Source: an uncultured Lachnospiraceae bacterium (GTDB taxonomy: Bacteria; Bacillota; Clostridia; Lachnospirales; Lachnospiraceae). From it: a stretch of 64,000 bases of DNA. Of this stretch, positions 53,500 to 62,512 are shown in pieces; positions within the stretch are counted from its first letter, which is position 1, and every line of letters starts with the position of its first letter. A model generated the notes under the pieces. That model saw only the letters and a list, made by a program, of their open reading frames with translations. It ran no database searches and was not told the DNA's origin. The stretch spans positions 1 through 64,000 of the forward strand of contig CALWLI010000011.1 of assembly GCA_944381485.1 (NCBI GenBank), given 5' to 3'. Both the position numbers and the translations under genes were made by a program.

Positions 53500-54441
53500 A
53501 TGATGAAAAGCGATACGAATTCTGTTACCATACAGGATCTCATCGATAAAATGGGGCTTATAAATCTGACGCCTGATATAGACACAAAGGGAAGGACTAT
53601 AGAGTTCTTTGACGTTAACAGGCCTGCCCTGCAGCTGACAGGCTTTTTTGACCACTTTGATGCGACCAGAGTGCAGATCATAGGCCATGTGGAACAGGAG
53701 TATATAGAGACTCTGCCGGACGAGCTGGTGGCGGAGAGACTTGACAAGATCCTCTCTTACAATGTGCCCTGCATAATATTTGCCAGGAACTACGAGCCCG
53801 CCGAGTATATGCTGGAGCTCTGTCTTAAAAACAGGATACCCTGTCTCGTGTCAAAAAAGACCACCTCGGACCTTTCGTCAGAGATAGTCAGATGGCTTAA
53901 GACAAAGCTTGCGCCCTGCATAAGCATACACGGAGTGCTTGTGGATGTATACGGCGAGGGAGTCCTTATAATGGGAGACTCGGGAGTAGGAAAATCAGAG
54001 GCGGCTCTGGAGCTTGTAAAGAGGGGACACAGGCTTGTGACAGACGATGTGGTGGAGATCAGGAAGGTCTCGGATGACACCTTGGTGGGATCTGCACCTG
54101 AGGTCACCAAAAACTTTATCGAGCTCAGGGGAATAGGAATAATCAATGTCAGGACACTTTTCGGCTACGAGTCCATAAAAGACACTCAGACCATAGACAT
54201 GGTCATAAGACTTGAGGAGTGGCAGAAGGACAAGGAGTACGACAGGATAGGCCTTAAGGATAATTACACGGAGTTTTTGGGTAACAAGATAATATGCCAC
54301 GACATTCCTATAAGGCCCGGAAGAAATCTGGCCATAATAGTAGAGTGTGCCGCAGTAAACAACAGGGCCAAGAAGATGGGCTACAATGCCGCCACAGAGC
54401 TTTATGAGAGAGTGAGCAGAAACATTAAGGGCGGCTTTTGA
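53500..54441 (+). CDS. hprK: HPr kinase/phosphorylase
   Basis: HprK phosphorylates and dephosphorylates the regulatory Ser of HPr-like proteins in response to glycolytic intermediates and phosphate. The 313-residue product has an N-terminal DRTGG-like domain, the P-loop GDSGVGKSE (159-167), and the HprK signature region IELRGIGIINVRTLFG. AAAGGAG precedes two adjacent ATG codons (53500, 53503); either may be used. Its likely substrate is encoded three genes downstream, an HPr paralogue that keeps the Ser. The stop overlaps the region just ahead of rapZ. Confidence 0.95.
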   Translation: MMKSDTNSVTIQDLIDKMGLINLTPDIDTKGRTIEFFDVNRPALQLTGFFDHFDATRVQIIGHVEQEYIETLPDELVAERLDKILSYNVPCIIFARNYEPAEYMLELCLKNRIPCLVSKKTTSDLSSEIVRWLKTKLAPCISIHGVLVDVYGEGVLIMGDSGVGKSEAALELVKRGHRLVTDDVVEIRKVSDDTLVGSAPEVTKNFIELRGIGIINVRTLFGYESIKDTQTIDMVIRLEEWQKDKEYDRIGLKDNYTEFLGNKIICHDIPIRPGRNLAIIVECAAVNNRAKKMGYNAATELYERVSRNIKGGF

Positions 54442-54461
54442 TCGGGGGAGAAAGAGCAAAA

Positions 54462-55322
54462 ATGAGACTGGTAATTGTAAGCGGCATGAGCGGGGCAGGA
54501 AAGACGGTGGCTCTTAAGGATCTGGAGGACATGGGCTATTACTGTGTGGACAATCTTCCTGTTGCTCTGATGTCGAAATTCGTTGAGCTTTTGGAACACA
54601 ATGACATACCTTACGACAATTTTGCTCTGAGCATAGACATCAGAAACGGGAAAGAGCTTGGTAAGCTTGAGAACGAGCTCAAAAAGCTCTCGGACAACGG
54701 CTATACTTACGAGATACTGTTTTTGGATGCCTCGGACGAGACTCTGATAAAGAGATTCAAGGAGACCAGAAGGACTCACCCCTTAAACCCCGGAGGACGT
54801 GTGGAGGAGGGCATAAGGCGGGAGAGGGAAAAGATAGGCTTTCTCAGACAAAGCGCCGATTATGTAATAGATACATCAAAGCTTCTGACAAAGGAGCTGA
54901 GAGCTCAGGTTGAAAACATTTTTTCCGGAAATACCGAATTTGAAAACCTTTATATAACCATAGTGTCCTTCGGTTTTAAGTACGGCATACCCACAGATGC
55001 GGATCTTTTGTTTGACGTAAGGTTTCTGCCAAATCCCTACTATGTGGAGGAGCTTAGAAACAAAACCGGGAGAGATGAGGATGTAAGAGCCTACGTGCTG
55101 GGAGACGAAAACGGGAAAAAATTTCTTGAGAAACTCTATGACATGCTTGACTTCTTGATACCGAGATATATAGCGGAGGGAAAGAATCAGCTTGTCATAG
55201 GCATAGGATGCACAGGCGGCAAACACAGATCTGTCACTGTGGCGGGAGAGCTTTACAGCCATCTGTGCCACGATGAGGACTTCGGATTGAAGCTTGAACA
55301 CAGGGATATAGACAGAAAATAG
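54462..55322 (+). CDS. rapZ: RapZ/YvcJ-family nucleotide-binding protein
   Basis: This 286-residue P-loop protein has Walker A GMSGAGKT at residues 8-15, YYCVDNLPVAL, RRTHPL, and the C-terminal domain with SFGFKYG, DVRFLPNPYY and GCTGGKHRSV. In E. coli RapZ guides RNase E to GlmZ and controls GlcN-6-P synthesis; in Bacillus YvcJ has a less clear role linked to competence. ATG 54462 gives the family start MRLVIVSGMSG; the Shine-Dalgarno GGGGGAG is rather far upstream. Confidence 0.94.
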   Translation: MRLVIVSGMSGAGKTVALKDLEDMGYYCVDNLPVALMSKFVELLEHNDIPYDNFALSIDIRNGKELGKLENELKKLSDNGYTYEILFLDASDETLIKRFKETRRTHPLNPGGRVEEGIRREREKIGFLRQSADYVIDTSKLLTKELRAQVENIFSGNTEFENLYITIVSFGFKYGIPTDADLLFDVRFLPNPYYVEELRNKTGRDEDVRAYVLGDENGKKFLEKLYDMLDFLIPRYIAEGKNQLVIGIGCTGGKHRSVTVAGELYSHLCHDEDFGLKLEHRDIDRK

Positions 55323-55368
55323 CAGGGTGATAGCCGCCATAAATACAGCTCATATATCGGAGAGTATC

Positions 55369-56034
55369 ATGTCATTTTCATCAGCAGTTAAGGATGAGCT
55401 CAGAAAAAAGTACTTTACTAATAGTGAAAACAATAGTAAAATCGCAAGAAGAAGTAAGGAGACAGACCACAGGAGGGAGCTTTTAAGGAAAATTTTTCTG
55501 GAAAAGGGATCTCTCAGTGATCCCGAGCGGTTTTATCACATGGAGTTTGTTTTAGCTTCAGAGGAGGAGGCGGATGAACTTCGCGCTTTGATCGCCGAAT
55601 TCGGAATCGAGGCCCGGTCTGCTGTCAGGAACAAGCACACAGTAGTATATATTAAGGACAGCGAGGCCATATTTGATATGCTCAATATACTCGGCGCCCA
55701 CAAAAGCCTTATGGAATTTGAGAATGTCAGGATCCTTAAGGAGATGCGGGAGGACGTGCAGCGCAAGGTCAACTGCGAGACGGCCAACATCAATAAGACC
55801 GTGTCAGCAGCTGTGAGGCAGATAGAGGATATCGAGTATGTAAAGGATCGGCTCGGGTTAAAAAATCTGCCTGAAAATCTCCGCGCCATCGCAGAGCTCA
55901 GATTGGAGAAGCCTGACGCTACTTTAAAGGAGCTGGGAGAGCTTTTGGAGCCCTCTGTCAGCAAGTCAGGAGTCAACCACAGGCTCAATAAGATCTCTGC
56001 CATAGCGGATAAATTGAGAAAGAAAGATGACTGA
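55369..56034 (+). CDS. whiA: WhiA-family regulator lacking most of the N-terminal domain
   Basis: WhiA proteins combine a two-part LAGLIDADG-like domain with a C-terminal HTH; they affect division, chromosome segregation or sporulation. This product has only 221 residues against about 310 usually. The first 13 residues (MSFSSAVKDELRK) match the family start. An AT-rich stretch of about 20 residues (YFTNSENNSKIARRSKETD) then leads directly into the second half, HRRELLRKIFLEKGSLSDPE. The LAGLIDADG_WhiA part and HTH (NCETANINKTVSAAVRQIE, VSKSGVNHRL) are intact. The WhiA_N domain of about 85 residues is missing with no frameshift visible. GGAGAG precedes ATG 55369. Confidence 0.88.
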   Translation: MSFSSAVKDELRKKYFTNSENNSKIARRSKETDHRRELLRKIFLEKGSLSDPERFYHMEFVLASEEEADELRALIAEFGIEARSAVRNKHTVVYIKDSEAIFDMLNILGAHKSLMEFENVRILKEMREDVQRKVNCETANINKTVSAAVRQIEDIEYVKDRLGLKNLPENLRAIAELRLEKPDATLKELGELLEPSVSKSGVNHRLNKISAIADKLRKKDD

Positions 56035-56091
56035 GGCATCTTTTATTACTTTTTTGTTTATGTGCATTTTTATTTTTTAGGAGGTTTTTTT

Positions 56092-56346
56092 ATGTTAGAA
56101 AAGAAGGTGGCTGTAGGAATTAACGAGGAGACTGAAAACCGCCCCGCACTTCTGGTTCAAAAGGCAAGCAACTTTGACTCAAAGATCCATCTTGAGTGTG
56201 GAAACAAGAAAGTAAACGCCAAAAGCATAATGGGAATGATGGCATTAGGTCTCTGTGAGGGAGATATCATTACCATTACAGCTGAGGGAGCTGATGAGAA
56301 TGAGGCCGTAAAGGAGCTTGAGGCATACCTTACGGGAGCAAAATAG
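56092..56346 (+). CDS. HPr-family protein without catalytic His (Crh-like)
   Basis: This 84-residue HPr fold has Glu15-Asn16-Arg17-Pro18 where phosphocarrier HPr has His15-Ala16-Arg17-Pro18, so it should not carry PTS phosphate. The Ser46 region is kept (KSIMGMM, Ser at residue 45), so HprK can probably modify it. Bacillus Crh has the same logic, with Gln in place of His, and also lies after rapZ and whiA. A strong AGGAGG lies 7 nt before ATG 56092. Expected partners are HprK and CcpA. A separate PTS HPr should exist elsewhere in the genome. Confidence 0.9.
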   Translation: MLEKKVAVGINEETENRPALLVQKASNFDSKIHLECGNKKVNAKSIMGMMALGLCEGDIITITAEGADENEAVKELEAYLTGAK

Positions 56347-56379
56347 AGAAGATACGTGATAAAGAAATAAACTTAAACA

Positions 56380-56406
56380 GGGGCTGCTTTCAGGCAGGCC
56401 CTTTTT
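56380..56406 (+). terminator. Terminator after the HPr-like gene
   Basis: GGGGCTGC (56380-56387) pairs with GCAGGCCC (56394-56401), with one mismatch, and is followed by TTTTT. The dnaE promoter starts three bases later. Confidence 0.75.
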
Positions 56407-56408
56407 GC

Positions 56409-56438
56409 TTGACAAAATACAGTCAGCAAAAGTAGGAT
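56409..56438 (+). promoter_or_regulatory. Promoter of dnaE-pfkA
   Basis: A perfect TTGACA (56409-56414), 18 bp and TAGGAT (56433-56438) lie 45 bp upstream of the dnaE start. Confidence 0.55.
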
Positions 56439-56482
56439 ACTTAATATAGCTGCAGTTTTATTATAAAAGAAAGGTTTCCCAT

Positions 56483-59400
56483 ATGGCATTTACACATCTT
56501 CATGTTCATACAGCCTACAGTCTTCTGGACGGTTCAGGAAGGATAAACGAGATGATAGCCCGCACCAAGGAGCTGGGCATGGACTCTATAGCCATAACCG
56601 ACCACGGGGCCATGTTCGGGGTCATAGAGTTCTATAAGGAGGCAAAAAAACAGGGAATAAAGCCTATCCTGGGATGCGAGGTATACGTTGTTCCCGGCTC
56701 CCGCTTTGACAGGGAGAAGAGTGAGAAGGAGGACAGGTACTACCACCTGATCCTTCTTGCTGAGAACAATGAGGGCTACAGGAACCTGATGAAGATAGTT
56801 TCTCTCGGCTATACCGAGGGCTTTTACTATAAGCCCAGGGTGGACTTTGATGTGCTTAAAAAATACAGCGGCGGCATCATAGCCTCCTCAGCCTGCCTTG
56901 CAGGGGAGGTGGCCAGGTACCTGGCGAGAAACATGTATGATGAGGCCTTAAAAGCGGCTCTGAGATACAGAGACATATTCGGAGAGAACAACTTTTTCCT
57001 TGAGCTTCAGGACCATGGCATATATGACCAGAAGACGGTAAACGCAGGGCTTTTGAGGATATCCAAGGAAACCGGCATACCTCTTATCGCCACAAACGAC
57101 ATACACTATATCTATGCGGAGGATGCGGAGCCCCATGACATACTGCTCTGCATACAGACCGGGAAGAAGGTATCTGATCCCGACAGGATGAGATATGAGG
57201 GAGGCCAGTATTACCTTAAAAGCGAGGCCGAGATGAGGGCCCTCTTCCCCTATGCCGAGGAGGCTATAGATAATACCGGAAAGATTGCCGAAAGATGCAA
57301 TGTGGATATAGAATTCGGAGTTACAAAGCTCCCCAAGTTCCATGTGCCGGGTAACAGGGATTCGGATGAATACCTGAGAGAGCTCTGCTATAAGGGCCTT
57401 AAAAAGAGGTATCCTGATGACGACGGAAGCCTTCTTGAGAGACTGGAATATGAGCTTTCGGTCATTGAGAAGATGGGGTATGTGGACTATTTCCTTATAG
57501 TCTCGGACTTCATACGCTACGCAAAAGATAATAAGATCATGGTTGGCCCCGGGAGAGGCTCCGCCGCAGGCTCCATAGTGGCCTACTGCCTTGAGATAAC
57601 AAACATCGATCCCATAAAGTATGACCTTCTGTTTGAAAGATTCCTTAATCCCGAGAGAGTCTCAATGCCTGATATAGACGTGGACTTTTGTTATGAGAGA
57701 CGACAGGAGGTAATAGACTACGTAATAAGGACCTACGGGAAGGACAATGTGGCTCAGATAGTGACCTTCGGAACTCTGGCAGCAAGGGGAGTGATGAGGG
57801 ATGTGGGAAGAGTCTTGGACATACCCTATGCCAAATGTGACAAAATAGCAAAGCTGGTGCCCCAGGAGCTTGGAATGACTCTGACCAAGGCTTTGAGCGT
57901 AAGCCCCGAGCTGAGACATGGCTATGAGGAGGATCCGGAGATAAAAAAGCTGGTGGATATGTCTTTAAGGCTGGAGGGCCTTCCGAGACACACCTCAATG
58001 CATGCCGCAGGGGTGCTGATAGCAGGGGATTCGGTAGACAAATTTGTTCCACTTTCAAGAAACCAGGACGGAACCATAGTTACCCAGTTTACCATGACGG
58101 AGCTGGAGGAGCTGGGACTTCTGAAGATGGACTTTTTGGGGCTCAGGACCCTCACTGTTATAAGGGATGCGGTAAAGCTGGCAGAGAGCCATACAGGAAA
58201 GACCATAGACATTGACAATATAGAGCTTGATGACAAAAATGTTTATGACATGCTGAGCGCAGGAAAGACTGAGGGAGTATTTCAGCTTGAATCCCGGGGC
58301 ATGACCTCCTTTATGAAGGAGCTGAAGCCGGAGTCCATAGGGGATATCATAGCGGGAGTCGCCCTCTACAGGCCCGGTCCCATGGATTTCATACCAAGAT
58401 ACATAGAGGGTAAAAACAATAAGGACAGGGTCAGCTATGAATGCCCTCAGCTGGAACCCATACTTAAGGAGACCTACGGCTGCATAGTCTATCAGGAGCA
58501 GGTAATGCAGATAGTTCAGTCTCTTGCAGGCTATACTCTCGGAAGGGCCGACCTTGTCAGAAGGGCCATGAGCAAGAAGAAGGCCGAGGTCATGCTCAAG
58601 GAGAGACAGAATTTTGTCTACGGAAACGAGGCGGAGGGAGTAAAGGGATGCATAAACAACGGTATAAGCGAGGAGGTAGCCAATCACATTTTTGATGAGA
58701 TGGTGGACTTCGCTTCCTACGCCTTCAACAAATCCCACGCTGCCGCCTACGCTGTGGTATCCTACCAGACCGCTTGGCTTAAGTTTTACTACAAGAGGGA
58801 GTATATGGCGGCCCTTATGACCAGCGTGATAGACAACCCCGGAAAAACAGCGGAATATATAGATATCTGCAGACATATGGGATTAAAGATAGCCGCTCCC
58901 GATATAAACGAGGGAGATGCGGGCTTTACTCCCTCCGGCGAGGACGACACAAGCATCAGATACGGACTTTCCGCAGTGAAGGGAGTAGGAAAAGCTGTGG
59001 TGGAGTCCATAGTCAGGGAGAGGGAGAGAGGCGGACGCTTTAAGGACCTGGAGGACTTCATGCAGAGAATGGGGGGCGCCGTCAACAAGAAGGCTATAGA
59101 GTACTTTATAAAGTCGGGGGCCTTCGACAGCCTTGAGGGGAACAGAAGGCAGAAGCTTCTTTTGATGCCCCGCCTCATGGATAAGATCCAGTCAGGAAAA
59201 AGAGGCGAGATAGAGGGACAGATGAGCCTCTTTGACATCGCAGGAGAGGAGGAGAAGGAAGATTTTAAGCTCAGGCCTCCCGAGGTGGAGGAATTCCCCA
59301 AGGAGGAGCTCTTAAACTATGAGAAAGAGGCACTGGGAATATATCTGAGCGGCCATCCTCTTGATGTATACCTTGACACCTGGAAGAAGCATGTCACTGC

Positions 59401-59965
59401 CACATCCACCGACTTTATGGTGGATGAAGACACCGGAGAATGCGCCCTGACAGAGGGCATGCAGGTGGTGGCGGGAGGCATAGTCAACGCCTGCAAATAT
59501 AAGATAACAAAATCCGAGAAACAGATGGCCTTTATGACCGTGGAGGATCTATACGGACAATTTGAGGTCATCGTCTTTCCCGCTTTGCTGGAGAGGGCAA
59601 GGGCTTACACGGAGCTTGACGAGAAGATATACATAGCAGGACATATCTCCGTAGACAGAGATGAGAGTGTAAAGCTCATTGCGGACAATATAGTTCCCTT
59701 TGACAAGGTGAGAAAGGAGCTGTGGATAGCCTTTGAGGACAAGGACCAATATGACTCCTTAAAGGAAGAACTCTCAGATATGTGCTATGAAAACAGCGGA
59801 AGCAGCGATGTCATAATATATCTGAGAAAGGAGCGGGCCGGGAAAAAGCTTTCTCAGGACCTGAGAGTATCCCTTAAAAAGGAATTTACAGAGGCCCTGT
59901 GTGTGAAATTCGGGTATAATAATATTAAAATAGTAGAAAAAAGTATTGAAAAAAGGCCGGAGTAA
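56483..59965 (+). CDS. dnaE: DNA polymerase III subunit alpha (DnaE)
   Basis: This C-family replicative polymerase has 1160 residues. The N-terminal PHP domain starts FTHLHVHTAYSLLDG. GPGRGSAAGSIVAYCL lies in the palm, and two catalytic aspartates are at 399 and 401 in PDIDVDFCYERR. The fingers and tandem HhH region (KKAIEYFIKSGAFDSL) and an OB domain follow (QVVAGGIVNACKY, MTVEDLYGQFEVIVFP). The size fits the DnaE1-like form found in Clostridia beside PolC. pfkA follows at 67 bp, a common Firmicutes pairing. Confidence 0.96.
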   Translation: MAFTHLHVHTAYSLLDGSGRINEMIARTKELGMDSIAITDHGAMFGVIEFYKEAKKQGIKPILGCEVYVVPGSRFDREKSEKEDRYYHLILLAENNEGYRNLMKIVSLGYTEGFYYKPRVDFDVLKKYSGGIIASSACLAGEVARYLARNMYDEALKAALRYRDIFGENNFFLELQDHGIYDQKTVNAGLLRISKETGIPLIATNDIHYIYAEDAEPHDILLCIQTGKKVSDPDRMRYEGGQYYLKSEAEMRALFPYAEEAIDNTGKIAERCNVDIEFGVTKLPKFHVPGNRDSDEYLRELCYKGLKKRYPDDDGSLLERLEYELSVIEKMGYVDYFLIVSDFIRYAKDNKIMVGPGRGSAAGSIVAYCLEITNIDPIKYDLLFERFLNPERVSMPDIDVDFCYERRQEVIDYVIRTYGKDNVAQIVTFGTLAARGVMRDVGRVLDIPYAKCDKIAKLVPQELGMTLTKALSVSPELRHGYEEDPEIKKLVDMSLRLEGLPRHTSMHAAGVLIAGDSVDKFVPLSRNQDGTIVTQFTMTELEELGLLKMDFLGLRTLTVIRDAVKLAESHTGKTIDIDNIELDDKNVYDMLSAGKTEGVFQLESRGMTSFMKELKPESIGDIIAGVALYRPGPMDFIPRYIEGKNNKDRVSYECPQLEPILKETYGCIVYQEQVMQIVQSLAGYTLGRADLVRRAMSKKKAEVMLKERQNFVYGNEAEGVKGCINNGISEEVANHIFDEMVDFASYAFNKSHAAAYAVVSYQTAWLKFYYKREYMAALMTSVIDNPGKTAEYIDICRHMGLKIAAPDINEGDAGFTPSGEDDTSIRYGLSAVKGVGKAVVESIVRERERGGRFKDLEDFMQRMGGAVNKKAIEYFIKSGAFDSLEGNRRQKLLLMPRLMDKIQSGKRGEIEGQMSLFDIAGEEEKEDFKLRPPEVEEFPKEELLNYEKEALGIYLSGHPLDVYLDTWKKHVTATSTDFMVDEDTGECALTEGMQVVAGGIVNACKYKITKSEKQMAFMTVEDLYGQFEVIVFPALLERARAYTELDEKIYIAGHISVDRDESVKLIADNIVPFDKVRKELWIAFEDKDQYDSLKEELSDMCYENSGSSDVIIYLRKERAGKKLSQDLRVSLKKEFTEALCVKFGYNNIKIVEKSIEKRPE

Positions 59966-60032
59966 GTATATGATTTATTCTTGTTAAATCATAATCAAAG
60001 CAAATCTACAGATATTGACGGAGGTAATGACG

Positions 60033-61007
60033 ATGGCAAATAAGGTAAAAACTATTGGAGTGCTGACCAGCGGAGGAGACGCCCCCGGAATGAACGCGGC
60101 TATCAGGGCTGTTGTCAGGACAGCAATAGCCAGGGGCCTTAACGTCAAGGGAATAATGAGAGGATATGCCGGACTTCTTGCGGAGGAGATAACCGACATG
60201 GACTCTGCGTCTGTGGCCGATTGCATAAACAAGGGAGGAACCATCCTCTACACGGCAAGATGTCAGGAATTCACTACCGAGGCGGGCCAGAAGAGAGGCG
60301 CCGAGATCTGCAGAAAGCATGGAATAGACGGAATAGTTGTAATAGGTGGAGACGGATCCTTCAGGGGAGCCGGCAAGCTTTCGGCTCTCGGCATAAACAC
60401 CATAGGAGTTCCCGGAACCATAGACCTTGACATAGCATGTACAGACTATACCATAGGCTTTGACACGGCGGTAAATACCGCTATGGAGGCCATAGACAAG
60501 ATAAGAGACACCTCCACCTCCCATGAGAGATGCTCTATAATAGAAGTAATGGGAAGAAAGGCCGGCTACATTGCCCTCTGGTGCGGAATAGCAAACGGCG
60601 CCGAGGAGATATTGCTTCCCGAGAGATATGACGGGGATGAGCAGGCTATAATAAACAGGATAATCGAGGCCAGAAAAAGAGGCAAAAAGCACTATATCAT
60701 AGTAAATGCCGAGGGAATAGGCCACAGCGCCTCCATGGCAAGAAGGATAGAGGCAGCCACAGGAATAGAGACAAGAGCTACCATACTGGGACACATGCAG
60801 AGAGGCGGATCCCCCACATGTAAGGACAGGGTATACGCATCCATCATGGGAGCAAAGGCTGCAAACCTCCTTGCGGAGGGGAAATCCGACAGGATAATCG
60901 CCTACAAGAACGGAGAGTATGTGGACTTTGACATAAGAGAGGCTCTGGCTATGCAGAAGGATATAGTTGAAGAGCAGTACAAGATAGCTAAAGACCTTGT
61001 GAGGTAG
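60033..61007 (+). CDS. pfkA: ATP-dependent 6-phosphofructokinase
   Basis: PfkA phosphorylates fructose 6-phosphate in glycolysis. The 324-residue product has GVLTSGGDAPGMNAAIRAVVR near residue 8, VVIGGDGSFRGA near 98, and the catalytic TIDLDIACTDYTIGFDTA (Asp in TIDLDI). GRKAGYIAL and GHMQRGGSP follow. Gly104 in GGDGS (E. coli numbering) is present, which marks ATP rather than PPi as donor. ATG 60033 lies 8 nt after GGAGG; an upstream TTG is rejected. It is one base ahead of the next gene. Confidence 0.96.
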   Translation: MANKVKTIGVLTSGGDAPGMNAAIRAVVRTAIARGLNVKGIMRGYAGLLAEEITDMDSASVADCINKGGTILYTARCQEFTTEAGQKRGAEICRKHGIDGIVVIGGDGSFRGAGKLSALGINTIGVPGTIDLDIACTDYTIGFDTAVNTAMEAIDKIRDTSTSHERCSIIEVMGRKAGYIALWCGIANGAEEILLPERYDGDEQAIINRIIEARKRGKKHYIIVNAEGIGHSASMARRIEAATGIETRATILGHMQRGGSPTCKDRVYASIMGAKAANLLAEGKSDRIIAYKNGEYVDFDIREALAMQKDIVEEQYKIAKDLVR

Positions 61008-61008
61008 T

Positions 61009-61323
61009 ATGATGTCAAGAGTACTCTGTGGAGCGAACTCCTCCAATATGAAGTTCTACTTTAACGAGGCCGACTACGGCATACTTCCGAAGGAGGTAAA
61101 GGAAAGATTAAAGATCATATGCGTCCTTTACACCTCCGACGTGGGAGGAGCCATAACCTTGGAGTTTTCCGAAAGCCACGCTCTGAGGCTGGTGACCATA
61201 GCTCCTATAGATGAGATAGGAGCTGAGCTTAAGATAAAAAACATAAGAGATGAGAATCGAGAGCTCTTTGAGAAACTGGAAGAGTTTGACGAAAAGCTTG
61301 AGGGACTCAGAAAGAAAGACTGA
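61009..61323 (+). CDS. Small conserved protein coupled to pfkA (possibly DUF6145)
   Basis: This 104-residue protein starts one base after the pfkA stop (TAGTATG), so translation is probably coupled. It has VLCGANSSNMKFYFNEADYGILPKEVKE at the start, a central beta-rich core (IICVLYTSDVGG, ITLEFSE), and an acidic/basic C-terminal helix (ENRELFEKLEEFDEKLEGL). I think it belongs to a small Lachnospiraceae family, DUF6145, but cannot confirm. Function is unknown. No signal peptide or membrane segment is present. Confidence 0.65.
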   Translation: MMSRVLCGANSSNMKFYFNEADYGILPKEVKERLKIICVLYTSDVGGAITLEFSESHALRLVTIAPIDEIGAELKIKNIRDENRELFEKLEEFDEKLEGLRKKD

Positions 61324-61327
61324 AACA

Positions 61328-61372
61328 GGGGACCGAGCTCGTCCTTAAAAAGGCGGAGCCCGGCCCTTTTTT
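61328..61372 (+). terminator. Terminator between the pfkA-linked gene and dusB
   Basis: GGGGACCGAGCTC (61328-61340) pairs imperfectly with GAGCCCGGCCC (61356-61366) and is followed by six T. Confidence 0.75.
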
Positions 61373-61387
61373 GTGAGGAAAGGACCT

Positions 61388-62362
61388 ATGGGAGAGATAA
61401 AGAGAGCAAGAAAACTTAAAATAGGAGGGGTTGAGCTTCAAAACAATGTGTTTGCCGCCCCCATGGCAGGAGTTACAGATCTTCCCTACAGGCTAATTCT
61501 GAGAGAAATGGGAGCGGGGCTTGTGACCACTGAGATGGTAAGCGCCAAGGCTATACTCTACAAGAACAAAAACAACAAGATAATTTTGAGGACAGAGGAG
61601 AAGGAGAGGCCTGTGGCTGTTCAGCTTTTCGGAGCGGACCCCATGATAATGTCAGCCATGGCGGAGAAGATATCGGAAGACTTTGACATCATAGATGTGA
61701 ACATGGGCTGCCCGGTACCCAAGATAGTAAATAACGGAGAGGGCTCAGCCCTTATGAAGGACCCGAAGCAGGCCTTTAAGGTCCTTGAGATGATGTCGAG
61801 AGTTCTGAAAAAGCCGGTCACCGTTAAGTTCAGGAAGGGCTTTGACGATGCACATGTAAACGCTGTCGAGTTTGCCAAGATGGCGGAGGAGGCAGGTGTG
61901 GCGGCCATCACCGTACATGCAAGGACCCGTCAGCAGATGTACTCAGGAAAAGCCGACTGGGACATAATAAGAAAGGTAAAGGAAGCTGTAACAATTCCTG
62001 TAATAGGAAACGGAGATATATTTGAGCCTGAGGATGCGGCGGCTATGGCAGATGAGACCGGCTGCGACGGAGTTGCTCTTGCAAGGGGAATAAAGGGAAA
62101 CCCCTGGCTTGTGAGAAGGACAGTCGAGCTTTTTGAGACAGGGGAGGCCGGGCCTGAGCCTGATATAGAGGAAAAAAAGGCTATGATAATCAAGCACATG
62201 GAGCTTATGATAGAGTATAAGGGTGAGCACATGGGTATATTGGAGATGAGAAAGCACCTTGCCTGGTATACTCAGGGCCTTCCCGGGAGCGCAAAGCTCA
62301 GGGGAGCTATGAACGAAATGTCCACTGCGGATGACCTGAGACGACTGGTGGATAAGATCTGA
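61388..62362 (+). CDS. dusB: tRNA-dihydrouridine synthase (DusB type)
   Basis: This FMN enzyme reduces uridine in the tRNA D loop with NADPH. The 324-residue product has the FMN-binding AAPMAGVTDLPYR near residue 26, VQLFGADP, the active-site Cys in DVNMGCPVPKIVNNGEGSAL, TVHARTRQQMYSGKADW and the phosphate-binding GNGDIFEPEDA. The arrangement matches the DusB/NifR3 group of Firmicutes. ATG 61388 follows GAGGAAAGG; an earlier in-frame codon at 61373 falls in the terminator T tract. No terminator is visible after it. Confidence 0.94.
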   Translation: MGEIKRARKLKIGGVELQNNVFAAPMAGVTDLPYRLILREMGAGLVTTEMVSAKAILYKNKNNKIILRTEEKERPVAVQLFGADPMIMSAMAEKISEDFDIIDVNMGCPVPKIVNNGEGSALMKDPKQAFKVLEMMSRVLKKPVTVKFRKGFDDAHVNAVEFAKMAEEAGVAAITVHARTRQQMYSGKADWDIIRKVKEAVTIPVIGNGDIFEPEDAAAMADETGCDGVALARGIKGNPWLVRRTVELFETGEAGPEPDIEEKKAMIIKHMELMIEYKGEHMGILEMRKHLAWYTQGLPGSAKLRGAMNEMSTADDLRRLVDKI

Positions 62363-62415
62363 TATTAAAAGCATGTATCAGAGTATTAAATAAATCTGAA
62401 GTTCCGGAGCCTGTA

Positions 62416-62443
62416 TTGACATGAAGTAAAAAATTGCTATAAT
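62416..62443 (+). promoter_or_regulatory. Promoter of greA-lysS
   Basis: Perfect TTGACA (62416-62421) and TATAAT (62438-62443) with a 16-bp spacer lie about 70 bp upstream of greA. Confidence 0.75.
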
Positions 62444-62512
62444 ACAAGAATGCAATCGACTGTCAAAAGCAGGATTGGCTATTAGCTGTTTTTTAAAGGA
62501 GTTGGTTTTTAT

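Noticed and set aside
55369-55470. Frameshift or pseudogene in whiA
   Set aside because: One continuous frame joins the conserved N-terminal residues to the intact second half and HTH, and the ribosome site and operon context are normal. A sequencing gap is still possible.
60006-61046. 346-residue open frame antisense to pfkA
   Set aside because: It mirrors the pfkA coding frame, has no recognisable domain and lacks a plausible ribosome site; such long shadows come from codon bias.
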